A program made the position numbers and the translations under genes. Positions 26,504 to 35,997 of a DNA stretch of 64,000 bases are shown here, one piece after another; position 1 is the first letter of the stretch; the number at the start of each line of letters is the position of its first letter. The DNA comes from CAWAPS01 sp963783945. Its GTDB lineage: Bacteria > Actinomycetota > Acidimicrobiia > Acidimicrobiales > Palsa-688. The stretch is taken from assembly GCA_963783945.1 (NCBI GenBank), contig CAWAPS010000024.1:248001-312000 (forward strand), given 5' to 3'. Below the pieces are notes generated by a model. The model saw nothing but the letters and a program-made list of their open reading frames with translations. It ran no database searches and was not told where the DNA came from.

Positions 26504-29500
26504 CTATAGCGGCCGCCGCAAGAGCATCTCGCCGAGCTCGGCCGGCGGGGCCGGACGCCCGAGATGGTATCCCTGACCGAAGTCGCAGCCGAGCTCGCGG
26601 AGACGGCAGAGGGCATACTCGGTTTCGATCCCTTCCGCCACGACCTGGAGATCCAGGGCGTGGGCCAGGTCGATGATGGCAGCCAGGATGGAATCGGCCC
26701 GGCTGTCAGTGCCGAGCCTGGTGGTGAATGATTGATCGATCTTGAGGCCGGTCACCGGAAGTTCCCCCAGCCGGGATATCGAAGAGTAGCCGGTACCGAA
26801 ATCGTCGATGAAGAGGCGGACGCCATAAGAGACGATCTCATCCAGCACGGCCCGGGCCTTTTCGACCTGGTGCATGACCGCGGATTCGGTCACTTCGACA
26901 ACCAGGAGCCGGGCCGCCAGCTCGTGGCGATCGAGAGCTTGCAGGATCTGAGTGGCGATGGTGGGGTCGGATAGCTGGACAACCGAGATGTTGGCCGAGA
27001 CATACAGATCGGGGGCCCCCACGTCCCAATGGGCGACCTCGGCCACGGTGTGCTCCAGGATTCGCGCTCCGAGCGGGACGATGAGCCCGGTCTCCTCCGC
27101 CAGAGGGATGAACTGGCCCGGACCGGTCAAGCCCAGCTCGGGATGACACCATCGCACGAGGGCCTCGGCCCCGGCCCATTGACCGGTCGCGATGTCGAGG
27201 ATGGGCTGGAAGTGCATCACGAACTCGTCGCGCTCTATGGCCCGGCGGATCGACGACTCGAGCGTCACCCGCTGCACCACGCGCTCCCGCATGCGGGAAT
27301 CGAACACCACCCGGCTGGCCCGGCCGCTCTCCTTGGCCGCGTACATGGCCGTGTCGGCGTCCCTGACGAGCGGGTAGGCGTCGGTGGCCCCTTCGTTGCG
27401 GGCGATGCCTACGGACACGCTGAGAAAGAACTCCCCGCCGTCGAGCACGAACGGTTCGGTAAAGGCCGCCCTGACCGCTTCTGCCGCCTCGTCAATCCGT
27501 GTTGGTGAGGCATCTTCTATCAGGACCGTGAACTCGTCGCCCCCGAATCGGGCGACCACGCTCCCCGTGCCGATGACCCGTTCGAACCGTGATGCCACCT
27601 CTACGAGTATCCGGTCGCCGGCGGGGTGCCCCAGGCTGTCGTTGATCCACTTGAACCCGTCGAGATCGAGGAACATCACCGCCACCCGAGCGGCGGGTTC
27701 CGACAGGCAGCGCTGCAGATGCTCGAGGAAGCGGGCCCGGTTCGGAAGGCCGGTCAGAGGATCGACTTGAGCGGCCCGGGCCAGAGCAGTCTCAGCCTGG
27801 TTGCGTTCGATAGCGAGGGCAGCGATGTTGCCCACCGCGGCGAACCGCTGCACCTCCTCTTCCGACGGCGTGTGGGTTACCCCCCGGTACACCGCAAAGG
27901 TGCCGAGCACCTCTCCCGCCGCGTTCTTCAGCGGGTAAGACCACACCGAGCGCAGGCCGTACGCCAGAACCGCCTCTGTGAACGCTGTGGTGTACGGGTG
28001 AGAGAGGGCATCCTCGACCACAACGACCCGACCCAGGCTGGCTGCGGTCCCGCAGGCCCCTTGGCCGACGCCTACCGGCAGACCGTCTATCAGCCTGCGG
28101 AATTCGGCCGGCAGCGATGGGCCGGCCCCGTCGTGGAGGACTTGACCGGCCTCGTCGACCAGGAGCACCGAGCAGCGGGCGCCGGAGTAGCGGGCTTCGG
28201 CCTGGCGACAAAGGGCGGCAAGGGTGGCGGCGAGAGGCTCGCCGCGGACGATCCTCTCGAGCATCAGCTGCTCACCGGCCAGATCCTCCTGGGCCCGGTT
28301 GCGACGATCCTCCGCCCGGCGCTGCTCGGTGGTGTCCTTGACGTAGCCGCTGAAGCGGACAGCGACCCCGTCCCTGCTCTCGACCACATCCCCGTGCACC
28401 CGCAGCCAGCGGACTTCGCCACCGGCGGCCAGGATCCGGTGCTCGGCCTCGAAGGGCTGGAGGCTGGCGACCGCCTGGCTGATCACCCGGGCCACCCGGC
28501 TGAAGTCGTCGGGATGCACCCTCTCCAGGTAGCCGGCGAGGGTGCCGGACCCGGTCTCTCCGGGCATGCCGTACATACGGTTCAACTCTCCCGACCAGTT
28601 GAGGTCGTCTCCGGAGACCTGCCAGCTCCAGGACCCGATGCCCGCCAACCGCTGGGCCTCCGCCAGCCGCCGCTCGCTCGTCCGGACGGCCTCGTCGGCC
28701 CGGTTGCGGTCCGAGAGGTCACGCACCGACGCCGCGACCAGAGAGCCGTCGCTACCGCCCACCGGCGACAGGCTGATGTCGACCGCCACTTCCGCACCGT
28801 CCGCTCGAAGCAGGACCAGGTCCTGGCCCCGGCCCATCGGCCGGCGCCGGGGCTCGGCGAGGTAGCGGCTCCGGTGCTCGGCGTGGCCGGCTCGCAAGGC
28901 CCCGGGGACCATGGCGTCGACCGTCATTCCGACGAGTTGCTGGCGGGAGTAGCCAGTCAGACGTTCGGTCTCCTCGTTGACGAGGACGATGGTGCCGTCT
29001 CGATCTACCACGACCAGAGCATCGGGGGCCGATTCGACGAGATTGCGAAACCGGACCTCGGAATCTTCCAGGGAATACTGGGCTCGGGCCCGGTCCAGCA
29101 CGGCACCGAGGTGGATGCCGATGTTCGCCAACCCGTCGAGATAGGCGGGGACAGGCTCCATGGGCTCGGCCGAGAAGTACTCCATCACGCCTTCGACCCG
29201 ACTGCGACTGACGATCGGGACGGCGATGGTTCCCACCAGACCCGCGGCTGCCGCCTGAGTCGAACGGAGATCGTCGCCATCGGACCTCATATCCGGGATC
29301 CATGCCGGCTCTTCTGACGTCACGACCGTCGCGGTCAGCCCGGCGCCCGGGAAGACCTCTACCGCCGCTGACGCAGCCACGAACGCGGCGTGCTTGACCG
29401 GGTAGTCGTCGTGCCACACGCGGGTCGGCAGCCGGGCGCCATCGCCGGGATCCCGCCAGAAGATGTGTCCCAGGGGCCACCCGGTGTACTCGCACACCAG

Positions 29501-29644
29501 ATCGACAACCCATTGGAAAGCCTCGGCCGGGTTGGACGCGGCGTACACGGCGGATGCTCCGGCCCGAAGCAGGCGGGAAAGAGGCTGGCCATCGGGCTGC
29601 GACGCGGCGTCGTGACGCGCCTTGGCCGGCTCTCCGTCCCGCAT
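26504..29644 (-). CDS. GAF-PAS-PAS-GAF-GGDEF-EAL cyclic-di-GMP protein
   Basis: Large soluble signalling protein (1046 aa from the ATG at 29644). The order is an N-terminal GAF, a PAS domain with LVVVDRDGTIVLVNEE, a second PAS/PAC, another GAF (SLGRVVVVEDALSHP), a diguanylate cyclase domain with RFGGDEFTVLIED, and an EAL domain with GAEALVRW, DDFGTGYSS and AEGIETE. Both catalytic motifs look intact, so it may make and break c-di-GMP, or one domain may only regulate the other. No TM segment is visible. The reading frame continues upstream to 29992 but lacks domain-like sequence. AGCGAGGTC precedes the chosen ATG. Confidence 0.9.
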   Translation of the reverse strand: MRDGEPAKARHDAASQPDGQPLSRLLRAGASAVYAASNPAEAFQWVVDLVCEYTGWPLGHIFWRDPGDGARLPTRVWHDDYPVKHAAFVAASAAVEVFPGAGLTATVVTSEEPAWIPDMRSDGDDLRSTQAAAAGLVGTIAVPIVSRSRVEGVMEYFSAEPMEPVPAYLDGLANIGIHLGAVLDRARAQYSLEDSEVRFRNLVESAPDALVVVDRDGTIVLVNEETERLTGYSRQQLVGMTVDAMVPGALRAGHAEHRSRYLAEPRRRPMGRGQDLVLLRADGAEVAVDISLSPVGGSDGSLVAASVRDLSDRNRADEAVRTSERRLAEAQRLAGIGSWSWQVSGDDLNWSGELNRMYGMPGETGSGTLAGYLERVHPDDFSRVARVISQAVASLQPFEAEHRILAAGGEVRWLRVHGDVVESRDGVAVRFSGYVKDTTEQRRAEDRRNRAQEDLAGEQLMLERIVRGEPLAATLAALCRQAEARYSGARCSVLLVDEAGQVLHDGAGPSLPAEFRRLIDGLPVGVGQGACGTAASLGRVVVVEDALSHPYTTAFTEAVLAYGLRSVWSYPLKNAAGEVLGTFAVYRGVTHTPSEEEVQRFAAVGNIAALAIERNQAETALARAAQVDPLTGLPNRARFLEHLQRCLSEPAARVAVMFLDLDGFKWINDSLGHPAGDRILVEVASRFERVIGTGSVVARFGGDEFTVLIEDASPTRIDEAAEAVRAAFTEPFVLDGGEFFLSVSVGIARNEGATDAYPLVRDADTAMYAAKESGRASRVVFDSRMRERVVQRVTLESSIRRAIERDEFVMHFQPILDIATGQWAGAEALVRWCHPELGLTGPGQFIPLAEETGLIVPLGARILEHTVAEVAHWDVGAPDLYVSANISVVQLSDPTIATQILQALDRHELAARLLVVEVTESAVMHQVEKARAVLDEIVSYGVRLFIDDFGTGYSSISRLGELPVTGLKIDQSFTTRLGTDSRADSILAAIIDLAHALDLQVVAEGIETEYALCRLRELGCDFGQGYHLGRPAPPAELGEMLLRRPL

Positions 29645-29808
29645 CGGTGTATGACCTCGCTTCTGTACTTCGGTAAGTATCACCGGGTTGGACCGTCCCC
29701 GTCCACTCCTTCTGTGCGGTTGCGTGGTCTTTGCGTCTTTTGTCGGTTGGTCCGAGGCGGTAGGGGTCAGGGCCACGTGCTCTTCGTCTTCAGTTGCCGG
29801 TCTTCGGC

Positions 29809-31447
29809 TCAGAGGTGCCGAAAGGCGGCCGGGTTGATCTCCCACGGCGGCCGGCGCACCGGGTGGGCCTGCTCGAAGGCGTAGGCCAGTTCGAGCAACC
29901 TGGCGTCGGTCCACGGCGGCGACACCAGCATGATCCCCACGGGGCGACGGTTGGCCGCCGAGTAGCCCGCCGGGATCACCACGCTCGGCCATCCGGCCCG
30001 GGCCGCCCAGGTGCAGCCGTCTGCGGAAGGGAACACGACCGCTTCCACGCCCGCTTCCATCGCTTCCAAGAGACCCTCTGTGGCGGCTCGCCGGTCGCGC
30101 TCCCGGGCTCGCTCGTAGGCGGACCGCTCAGCCACGTGGTCGATGGCCAGGGCGGCGTCGACATGGCGCTGCCCGTATTTCAGGGCCAAGTTGGAGTGGC
30201 CCAGGTTCCAGACGGCCAGGGCGGCGAGGGTGGGCACGGGGGTACCAGGTCCGAGGGAGGCCAGGTAGCGGTCCACCGCCGGCGCGAACTCGTAGTGGAG
30301 CACGGCGAGCTCGTCGTCGTCCTCCAAGGCCGGGAGCGAGACGTCGACAGTTGAGGCTCCGCCGGCCCGGAGTGCCTCCAGGGCGGCCAGATGGCAGGTC
30401 TGGCGCCCGGGGTCAGGGCCAGGTGGCCGGTCGCCGCCGGCGCCGGGCGGCTGGGTCACCGCCGATGCCGGGCGCTGGGTCACCGCCGATGCCGGGCGCT
30501 GGGTCACCGCCGATGCCGGGCGGTGGGTCACCGCCGATGCCGGGCGCTGAACGGCCGTCGGGGCCGGACCCGGCGCCGCTTGTGGACCCGCCGGCTCCTC
30601 CGGCCCGGCCTTCGACGCGGACCACGCCCAGACGCACGCCCCGTAGAGCAGCGGGATTGAGGCTGACGGCGCGGAGAGCAGCGGCAGCCGGCGGAGCGCC
30701 GGAAGTGGCGGGATCGGCGGCGTCGGCCCCGGCTATGACTGCCACGAGAGCGATAGCGTCCGCGACCGTCCTGGCCAGGGGTCCCGCCGTGTCCTGGCTC
30801 GGGGCGATCGGCAGGATGCCTCGTCTGCTGACCAGACCCAAGGTCGGCTTGAACCCGACCAGACTCTGGTGTTCGGCCGGGCTGGTGATCGATCCGTCGG
30901 TCTCCGTCCCCACCGAGACAGGCGCCAAACCGAGGGCGACTGCGGTCGCCGATCCGCTGCTCGACCCGCTGGGGGTCAGGGCGGTGTCGTAAGGGTTGAG
31001 AACCTGCCCGCCGAGCGACGAGTACCCCGAAGGCATCCCGTCGGTCAGGAAGTTGGCCATCTCCGAGAGATTGGTCTTCCCGAGGATAACGGCGCCGGCC
31101 TCACGCAACCTGGTGACGAGGTAGGCGTCGGTGGCCGGCACCGAACGCTCCAGGGCCAGGGCCCCGGCCGTGGTTGGCAGTCCGGCGACGTCGATGTTGT
31201 CCTTGATGAGGACCGGCACGCCTTCGAGCGGGCTCCGGGCGCCGCGACGGCGCCGGATCCGGTCGCTGGTCTCGGCTTGCTCGCGAGCGTCGGCCGCCAG
31301 GCACCGAAGCGACCCGAAAGCGCGATCCAGCCGTCCCGCCTGGTCGATGTGGGCGTCGACCAGATCCCGGCTGGTCCATCGACCCTCGGCCAAGCCCCGC
31401 CCGAGTTCGGCGACCGTCACCGATCCGAGATCGATGTCGGTAGCCAC
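29809..31447 (-). pseudogene. Amidase, frameshifted at a tandem repeat
   Basis: Amidase-signature enzyme split in two frames. The 5' part (31447 down to about 30413) has VLIKDNIDVAG (catalytic Lys), TPSGSSSGSA, and GTETDGSITSPA (the Ser-Ser of the triad). The 3' part (about 30531 to 29809) continues with LAALEALRAGGASTVDV and GWPSVVIPAGY, ending near the family C terminus. Between them an expanded four-copy 24-bp repeat encodes PGIGGDPA units, absent from normal amidases. The frame change falls in 30413-30452. As read, the product would lose about 200 C-terminal residues. A sequencing error at this GC-rich site is possible. Confidence 0.83.
30453..30548. repeat. Four tandem 24-bp repeats inside the amidase
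   Basis: Four copies of GGGTCACCGCCGATGCCGGG plus four bases; the third differs by one base. Each adds eight residues, so the repeats themselves keep the frame. The frame break follows at the repeat's 3' side in the coding direction. Confidence 0.92.
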
Positions 31448-31697
31448 CAGCCGGAAACTACCGCAACTAGCTGCGCCGGGAGCCCCCGAGCCGGGGGAAG
31501 CCCGGGGGTCCCGGCCGGCTTCTCGTCGGTTACCCGGACGAGGCCGGACTGCCCCCTCGACAGGGTGGCGCCGGATGGGTCGGGCTCACAGGCCACTTGA
31601 CTCCGCAGTGAAGAGTGCCCGGGGCCCACTTCCTGATACAGGAAAAACGAGCGGCTGATCCGCCCGTGGGCACGACGGCGGGGACCCACCAACCCGG

Positions 31698-31820
31698 CGC
31701 CCGGCCGACCCTGACCGGCTCTGGCCGACCCTGACCGGCGCCCGGCCGACGCTGACCGGCTCTGGCCGACCCTGACCGGCGCCCGGCCGACCCTGACCGG
31801 CTCTGGCCGACGCCGGCCAG
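31698..31820. repeat. Three tandem 41-bp repeats upstream of the amidase
   Basis: Exactly three 41-bp units, each a pair of related 21- and 20-bp halves (cores CGCCCGGCCGACCCTGACCG and CTCTGGCCGACCCTGACCGG). They lie in the 31448-31867 gap. A minus-strand open frame across 31417-31836 is repeat-driven and has no recognisable domain, so I do not call a gene there. Confidence 0.88.
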
Positions 31821-31867
31821 CTCTCGTCGGGCCCACTATGGCTCCCCGGCAGGTCCGCCGGCGGGCG

Positions 31868-32326
31868 TCAGCCCGAGGAGGTGGTCGTCGGCGACTTCGG
31901 GGCCGAAGTTGTCGTCGAGGGGATGTCCGTCGACGGCTTGGTCGTGGCGGAAACGCCGAGCGTCGTTGTCGGCTCCTTCCCGAGCTGGGGAACGGTCGTG
32001 GTGCTGTGACTGGTCGGCACCGTCTCCGTCGTAGATGTAGAGGTCGAGCTCGGCGGTTTGGTGGTGGCGGTAGTCGGGGCCACAGAGGTGGTTGTCGTGC
32101 CGGTCCGGGTGATGGTGAAGGACTCGCCCGGTTTCAGCCCTGAGTTGATCGCTTGGTCGAGGGCCTTGGATCCGGTTGTCGTCGACGTGGACGGAGTACG
32201 GACCTGCAGCCACAGCCCCCCCAACCCGATGAACAGCACCACCATGAGGGCCGTCGACCGGCGAACTCGCAGACGGCGTGACACCGGGCGGCGCATCGAC
32301 CCAGGAATCTCGGTCAGCTTGATCAC
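31868..32326 (-). CDS. Hypothetical membrane-anchored Thr/Ser-rich protein
   Basis: Protein of 152 aa with a basic N terminus (RRLRVRRS), one TM helix (about residues 26-43, ALMVVLFIGLGGLWL) and a long extracytoplasmic tail nearly made of Thr, Ser, Pro and Lys. It begins at a GTG that overlaps the mscS stop by one base, so it is co-transcribed with mscS. No family recognised. The tail composition suggests an exported, possibly O-glycosylated stalk; this is inference. Confidence 0.7.
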   Translation of the reverse strand: MIKLTEIPGSMRRPVSRRLRVRRSTALMVVLFIGLGGLWLQVRTPSTSTTTGSKALDQAINSGLKPGESFTITRTGTTTTSVAPTTATTKPPSSTSTSTTETVPTSHSTTTVPQLGKEPTTTLGVSATTKPSTDIPSTTTSAPKSPTTTSSG

Positions 32327-33192
32327 TAGCTGCTCGCCTGAACGGTCGGCGCCGTCGGAGTGCTGATCTGCTCGTCGCGCAGAGCCAGGACCACCCGCAA
32401 CCGCAGCTCCCGTCCTACGTCGAACTGGCGCCCGGGCAGGGTGCGCACCTGCAGGCGGAGCTGGACATAGCCCACCTCGATGGTCTCCACACCTGAGACC
32501 ATCGGATCGCCAAGTATCTGATCGCGCCAGGTCTCTTCCGCCGCCATACGGCTGGCAACCTGCTGGATGATCGAGATGACGTGCGACAGGTCCTCCTCGA
32601 CCGGGACGGGCACGTCGATCACCACCCTGGACCAGTCCTTCGACAGGTTCGTGACCTGCCGGAGAGCGCTGTTCGGGATCACGATCACCTCGCCCTTCTG
32701 ACTGCGCAGCTTGGTCACCCGGAACGTCAGCTCTTCCACGGTGCCGCTTATTCCGGTCTGCTGGCCGGGCATGGCCAGCTGAATGACATCACCCACCCCG
32801 AACTGGTGCTCAGCGAAGAGAAAGAAGCCGGCGAGCATGTCGCCAACGACCTGTTGAGCTCCGAATCCGATCGCCACGCCCGCCACGGTCGCCGGGGCGA
32901 TCAAGCTGGTGAGCGGGATGCCGAGCTGACCCACGGCCAGTATTCCGGCAACGAAGTACACGAGAGACACGGCTAGCCAGACACCGGCCTGGCCCACGGC
33001 GCGAGCCCTCTTGACCCGCTCGGGCACCACCCCACCGGAGTTGATGATCTGCAGGACCTCCCGGTCCACGCTGTCGCGATACCGGTCCCCGACCCAGCGA
33101 GCCGCCCGGGCAACCAGGATCGCACCGAGCACCAAGAGGACGGTCGGCAGCAGGCTGTTCCGGAGCCAATGGTCGATATCGTGAAGATCCAT
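32326..33192 (-). CDS. MscS-family mechanosensitive channel
   Basis: Small-conductance mechanosensitive channel homolog (288 aa). Three N-terminal hydrophobic segments are seen, the third being the Gly/Ala-rich pore helix (ATVAGVAIGFGAQQVVGDMLAGFF). The beta domain contains VKLRSQKGEVIVIPNSAL-like sequence (VTKLRSQKGEVIVIPNS) and a C-terminal alpha/beta domain follows. It relieves osmotic pressure at downshock. It leads a two-gene unit with the Thr-rich membrane protein. Confidence 0.92.
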   Translation of the reverse strand: MDLHDIDHWLRNSLLPTVLLVLGAILVARAARWVGDRYRDSVDREVLQIINSGGVVPERVKRARAVGQAGVWLAVSLVYFVAGILAVGQLGIPLTSLIAPATVAGVAIGFGAQQVVGDMLAGFFLFAEHQFGVGDVIQLAMPGQQTGISGTVEELTFRVTKLRSQKGEVIVIPNSALRQVTNLSKDWSRVVIDVPVPVEEDLSHVISIIQQVASRMAAEETWRDQILGDPMVSGVETIEVGYVQLRLQVRTLPGRQFDVGRELRLRVVLALRDEQISTPTAPTVQASS

Positions 33193-33329
33193 CTCTACCA
33201 GCTTGCCCGCGGTGCGCCGCGGGGTGGGTCGCGTTCGCCATCAGCTCGCCCCGCAAGCCGCGATCGGTGATCCCGCCGGATCGGGCCAGGGTAACCCTGG
33301 CGAACGAACGGTCGTGCCAGACTGGTGCC

Positions 33330-34184
33330 GTGGCCGACCCGTTCGCGTCGCGCTTTTCCGCGGTTCGCTCCCATCTGGGGCCGCTGGTATGGGGGTTGGA
33401 CCCCTCAGGTGCTCTCCTCACCTCGTGGGGCCTCGGGGATACGGCCGACGGATTGGACCGGTTCGCCGACATCGCCCTCGAGGCGGCCGTAGGCACCGTG
33501 GGATTGATCAAACCCCAATCGGCCTTCTACGAACGGCACGGCTGGCGAGGGTTCCGCACTCTCAGCCGGCTCATCACCGAGGCCCGCGGCGCCGGCCTTC
33601 TGGTCATCCTCGATGCCAAACGCGGCGATGTCGGCAGTACCAACCAGGCGTACGCAGAGGCCTTTCTCGGTCCGGGCGCCCCACTGGAGGCGGACGGCCT
33701 CACCGTCCATCCCTATCTTGGCCTGGGCGCCCTGGGCTCGTTCGTATCGAGGGCCCAGGACGCCGGAAGCTGTCTGCTGGTGGTCACGCGCTCCTCCAAC
33801 CCGGAGGGCCGAGCGATCCAAACCGCGACAGAGGAAGGCGGTCGCAGCGTGGAGATCGCGCTGCTCGAGGAGATCGGCCAGCTGAACGCAGCCTTGGCGC
33901 CGGGTGAGATTGGGCCGATCGGCGCCGTAGTCGGCCCGACTCATGCCGAGCCGCGCCTGGACCTGGTCGCCGCCAATGGCCTCTTCCTGGCTCCCGGCGT
34001 CGGAGCTCAAGGAGCGACGCCCGCGGATGTAGCCGAGATCTTCGCCCGCTGTCCGGAGCGGGTGATGCCGAGCGCATCCCGCTCTCTCCTGGCCGGCGGG
34101 CCCGACGTCAGCCGCCTCCGGGATCAAGCCGCCTCTCTCGCAGCCGAATTTCGCCGCGCCCTCGGAGCAAGCGGCCCTCCGTGA
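33330..34184 (+). CDS. pyrF: Orotidine 5'-phosphate decarboxylase
   Basis: Type-2 (actinobacterial/archaeal-like) OMP decarboxylase, 284 aa, last step of UMP synthesis. LVWGLDPSG, KPQSAFYERHG and DAKRGDVGSTNQAYAEAFLG (the Asp/Lys catalytic array) are present, followed by VTRSSNP and GPTHAEPR phosphate contacts. I start at GTG 33330 (ADPFASRF), which fits the family N terminus better than the ATG at 33267. Other pyr genes are not adjacent. Confidence 0.93.
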   Translation: MADPFASRFSAVRSHLGPLVWGLDPSGALLTSWGLGDTADGLDRFADIALEAAVGTVGLIKPQSAFYERHGWRGFRTLSRLITEARGAGLLVILDAKRGDVGSTNQAYAEAFLGPGAPLEADGLTVHPYLGLGALGSFVSRAQDAGSCLLVVTRSSNPEGRAIQTATEEGGRSVEIALLEEIGQLNAALAPGEIGPIGAVVGPTHAEPRLDLVAANGLFLAPGVGAQGATPADVAEIFARCPERVMPSASRSLLAGGPDVSRLRDQAASLAAEFRRALGASGPP

Positions 34185-34269
34185 GCAAACATCCTTGGAT
34201 CTCCGAGACCGCCGGCAGACCAAGGTCCGCCCTGGCGCCGGAAGAATTGCTCGAGGGTAGCCTGGAAAT

Positions 34270-34653
34270 GTGCCCGTGCAACTCAATCACACCATCGTCT
34301 ACGCCCGGGACAGCCGGGCGTCAGCGACCTTCCTGGCGGAGGTCCTCGGCCTATCCTCTCCGTCCCGCTTCGGACACTTCGTGATGGTGGAGGCCGACAA
34401 CGGGGTGAGCCTCGACTTCTCCGACTCGGACGAACCGATCGCTTTGCAGCACTACGCGTTCCTGGTCAGCGAGCAGGAGTTCGACCAGATCTTCGGGCGT
34501 ATCCGCGCTCGGGACCTACCCTATTGGGCCGACCCCGGCCGCTCCAGACCGAACGAGATCAATCATCGGGACGGGGGTCGAGGGGTCTATTTCCCGGACC
34601 CCGACGGTCACTTCCTCGAGATCCTGACCCGACCGTACGGCAGCGGGGGATAG
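34270..34653 (+). CDS. VOC-family (glyoxalase-like) protein
   Basis: Vicinal-oxygen-chelate protein (127 aa), one betaalphabetabetabeta pair. VPVQLNHTIVYARDSRAS at the N terminus supplies a metal-ligand His. RGVYFPDPDGHFLEILT at the C terminus supplies another His and a Glu. Similar small proteins include dioxygenases, glyoxalases and resistance proteins; no substrate can be named. GTG start; another GTG two codons on is possible. Confidence 0.85.
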   Translation: MPVQLNHTIVYARDSRASATFLAEVLGLSSPSRFGHFVMVEADNGVSLDFSDSDEPIALQHYAFLVSEQEFDQIFGRIRARDLPYWADPGRSRPNEINHRDGGRGVYFPDPDGHFLEILTRPYGSGG

Positions 34654-34727
34654 CAATGCGGGGTCCGGTGGGCTAGCTTCTGGGCGGACAGTCGAGGGCG
34701 CCAAGGCCGACGTGAAGGAGACCAACT

Positions 34728-35150
34728 GTGGCCCGTGATGAGTACCTGGAGCATCTGGCGGCCGTGCCGCTGTTTGCACGATGTACCAAGGCCCAGCTGC
34801 AGGAGATCGGACGGGTCGCCGACGAGCTGAACCTTCCGGCCGGGTCGGTCCTGACCCGGCAGGGAGACGTCGGCTCTCAGTTGTTCGTGATAGTGGGCGG
34901 AACGGCCAGTGTTACCCGCGACGACCAGCTGGTCGCGACCGTAGGTAAAGGCGATTTCGTGGGCGAGCTGGCCGTGCTCGGTCGAATCCCGAGAAACGCC
35001 ACTGTCACCGCCGACTCGGAGCTCGACGTGCTCGTCCTGACGCCCGCCGGATTCAGCCAGTTGCTCGACGACATACCCGGCCTGGCCAAGCATGTACTTT
35101 ACGAGGTGGTGGGCCGGTTGGCCCAGGTCGCGACCAGCTACTCCGCTTAG
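34728..35150 (+). CDS. Cyclic nucleotide-binding domain protein
   Basis: Single CNB domain (140 aa). LPAGSVLTRQGDVGSQLFVIVGG leads to GDFVGELAVLGRIPRNATVTA, the phosphate-binding cassette region with GE and R. No DNA-binding or catalytic domain is fused, so it probably acts by protein contact. It starts at GTG with GAAGGAG seven bases before it, and heads the STAS/HATPase/SpoIIE block. Confidence 0.9.
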   Translation: MARDEYLEHLAAVPLFARCTKAQLQEIGRVADELNLPAGSVLTRQGDVGSQLFVIVGGTASVTRDDQLVATVGKGDFVGELAVLGRIPRNATVTADSELDVLVLTPAGFSQLLDDIPGLAKHVLYEVVGRLAQVATSYSA

Positions 35151-35236
35151 CCGTCACCGACGGAGCCGGGCCGGCCCGGACCTTCCCGGCTCGCGGGCAA
35201 CTATCCGGGCTCCGACGCTGCCATACTGGGCGGACG

Positions 35237-35563
35237 ATGGACTCAGAAGAAGCCGAGGATCGGGCGCCCCTCGGCATCGACGTCAGGCGAGAGGCGACTG
35301 AGGTTGTCATCAGGGTGTCGGGCGAGCTCGATCTGTCGAACGTCGACCTGCTGGAAGCTCAGATCGAGCGGGCACTCGAATCGTCCCCTGACCTCTTGAC
35401 GTTCGATCTGGCCGACCTCAGGTTCCTCGACAGCTCCGGCATCGGCCTCCTTGTCCGGGCGTCGTCTCAGGTGGGGGCGGTCCGGCTACAGCATCCGTCC
35501 GAGATAGTCCGCCAGGTTGTCACCTACATGGGCCTGTCCGGAATCCTGTCCATGGACCCGTGA
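35237..35563 (+). CDS. STAS-domain anti-sigma factor antagonist
   Basis: Anti-anti-sigma protein (108 aa) of the SpoIIAA/RsbV type. It has VSGELDLSNVDLLEAQI and the phosphorylatable Ser in FLDSSGIGLLV. The next gene starts at a GTGA overlapping its stop, and encodes the HATPase partner that would phosphorylate it. The phosphatase that would reactivate it is the SpoIIE-domain gene downstream. Confidence 0.92.
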   Translation: MDSEEAEDRAPLGIDVRREATEVVIRVSGELDLSNVDLLEAQIERALESSPDLLTFDLADLRFLDSSGIGLLVRASSQVGAVRLQHPSEIVRQVVTYMGLSGILSMDP

Positions 35564-35997
35564 TCTCCTCCGGTACCTTCCCGAACGCGCCGGGCTCAGT
35601 CACCAGGGCCCGGCGCCTGGCGACCGAGCTTCTGGGTGACGTCCCGCGGGAAACCCGTGACGCGGTCGAGGTACTGCTCTCGGAGATCGCGACCAACTGC
35701 GTCAGGCACACGTCCTCCGAGTTCACAGTTCGGGTGTCCGTGTCGCAGGAGCATATCCGGGTCGATGTGACGGACCAGGGCGCGGGACGGCCGGAGATTC
35801 GCTCGCCTCGCCCGTCGGAGCCGAGCGGCCGGGGCCTGCGCATCGTCGACCTGCTATCCGACCGATGGGGCGTAAGTTTCGACAGCGACTCGGTGGGCAA
35901 AACGGTGTGGTTCGAGGTGGCGAATCCGTCGCCTCGTCACGGGGAGCCGGGGGCTGCCGCGAGCGATGGCTCCGGAGATGTCGATCGGCGTGCCTGA
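35560..35997 (+). CDS. HATPase anti-sigma factor (serine kinase, RsbW-like)
   Basis: GHKL ATPase of 145 aa. N box EIATNCVRHTSS, G1 box DQGAGRPE and G2 GRGLRIVDLL are intact. Proteins of this family bind a sigma factor and phosphorylate the STAS antagonist. It overlaps the STAS gene by 4 bp and the PAS-GAF-SpoIIE gene by 32 bp, which supports tight co-translation. No sigma factor gene lies in this window. Confidence 0.9.
   Translation: MISSGTFPNAPGSVTRARRLATELLGDVPRETRDAVEVLLSEIATNCVRHTSSEFTVRVSVSQEHIRVDVTDQGAGRPEIRSPRPSEPSGRGLRIVDLLSDRWGVSFDSDSVGKTVWFEVANPSPRHGEPGAAASDGSGDVDRRA

Noticed and set aside
27626..29317. 563-codon plus-strand frame opposite the GGDEF-EAL gene
   Set aside because: Antisense shadow; the minus strand holds intact catalytic motifs.
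31417..31836. 139-codon frame over the 41-bp repeats
   Set aside because: Repeat-driven Arg/Gly/Pro sequence overlapping the amidase start; no RBS or family.
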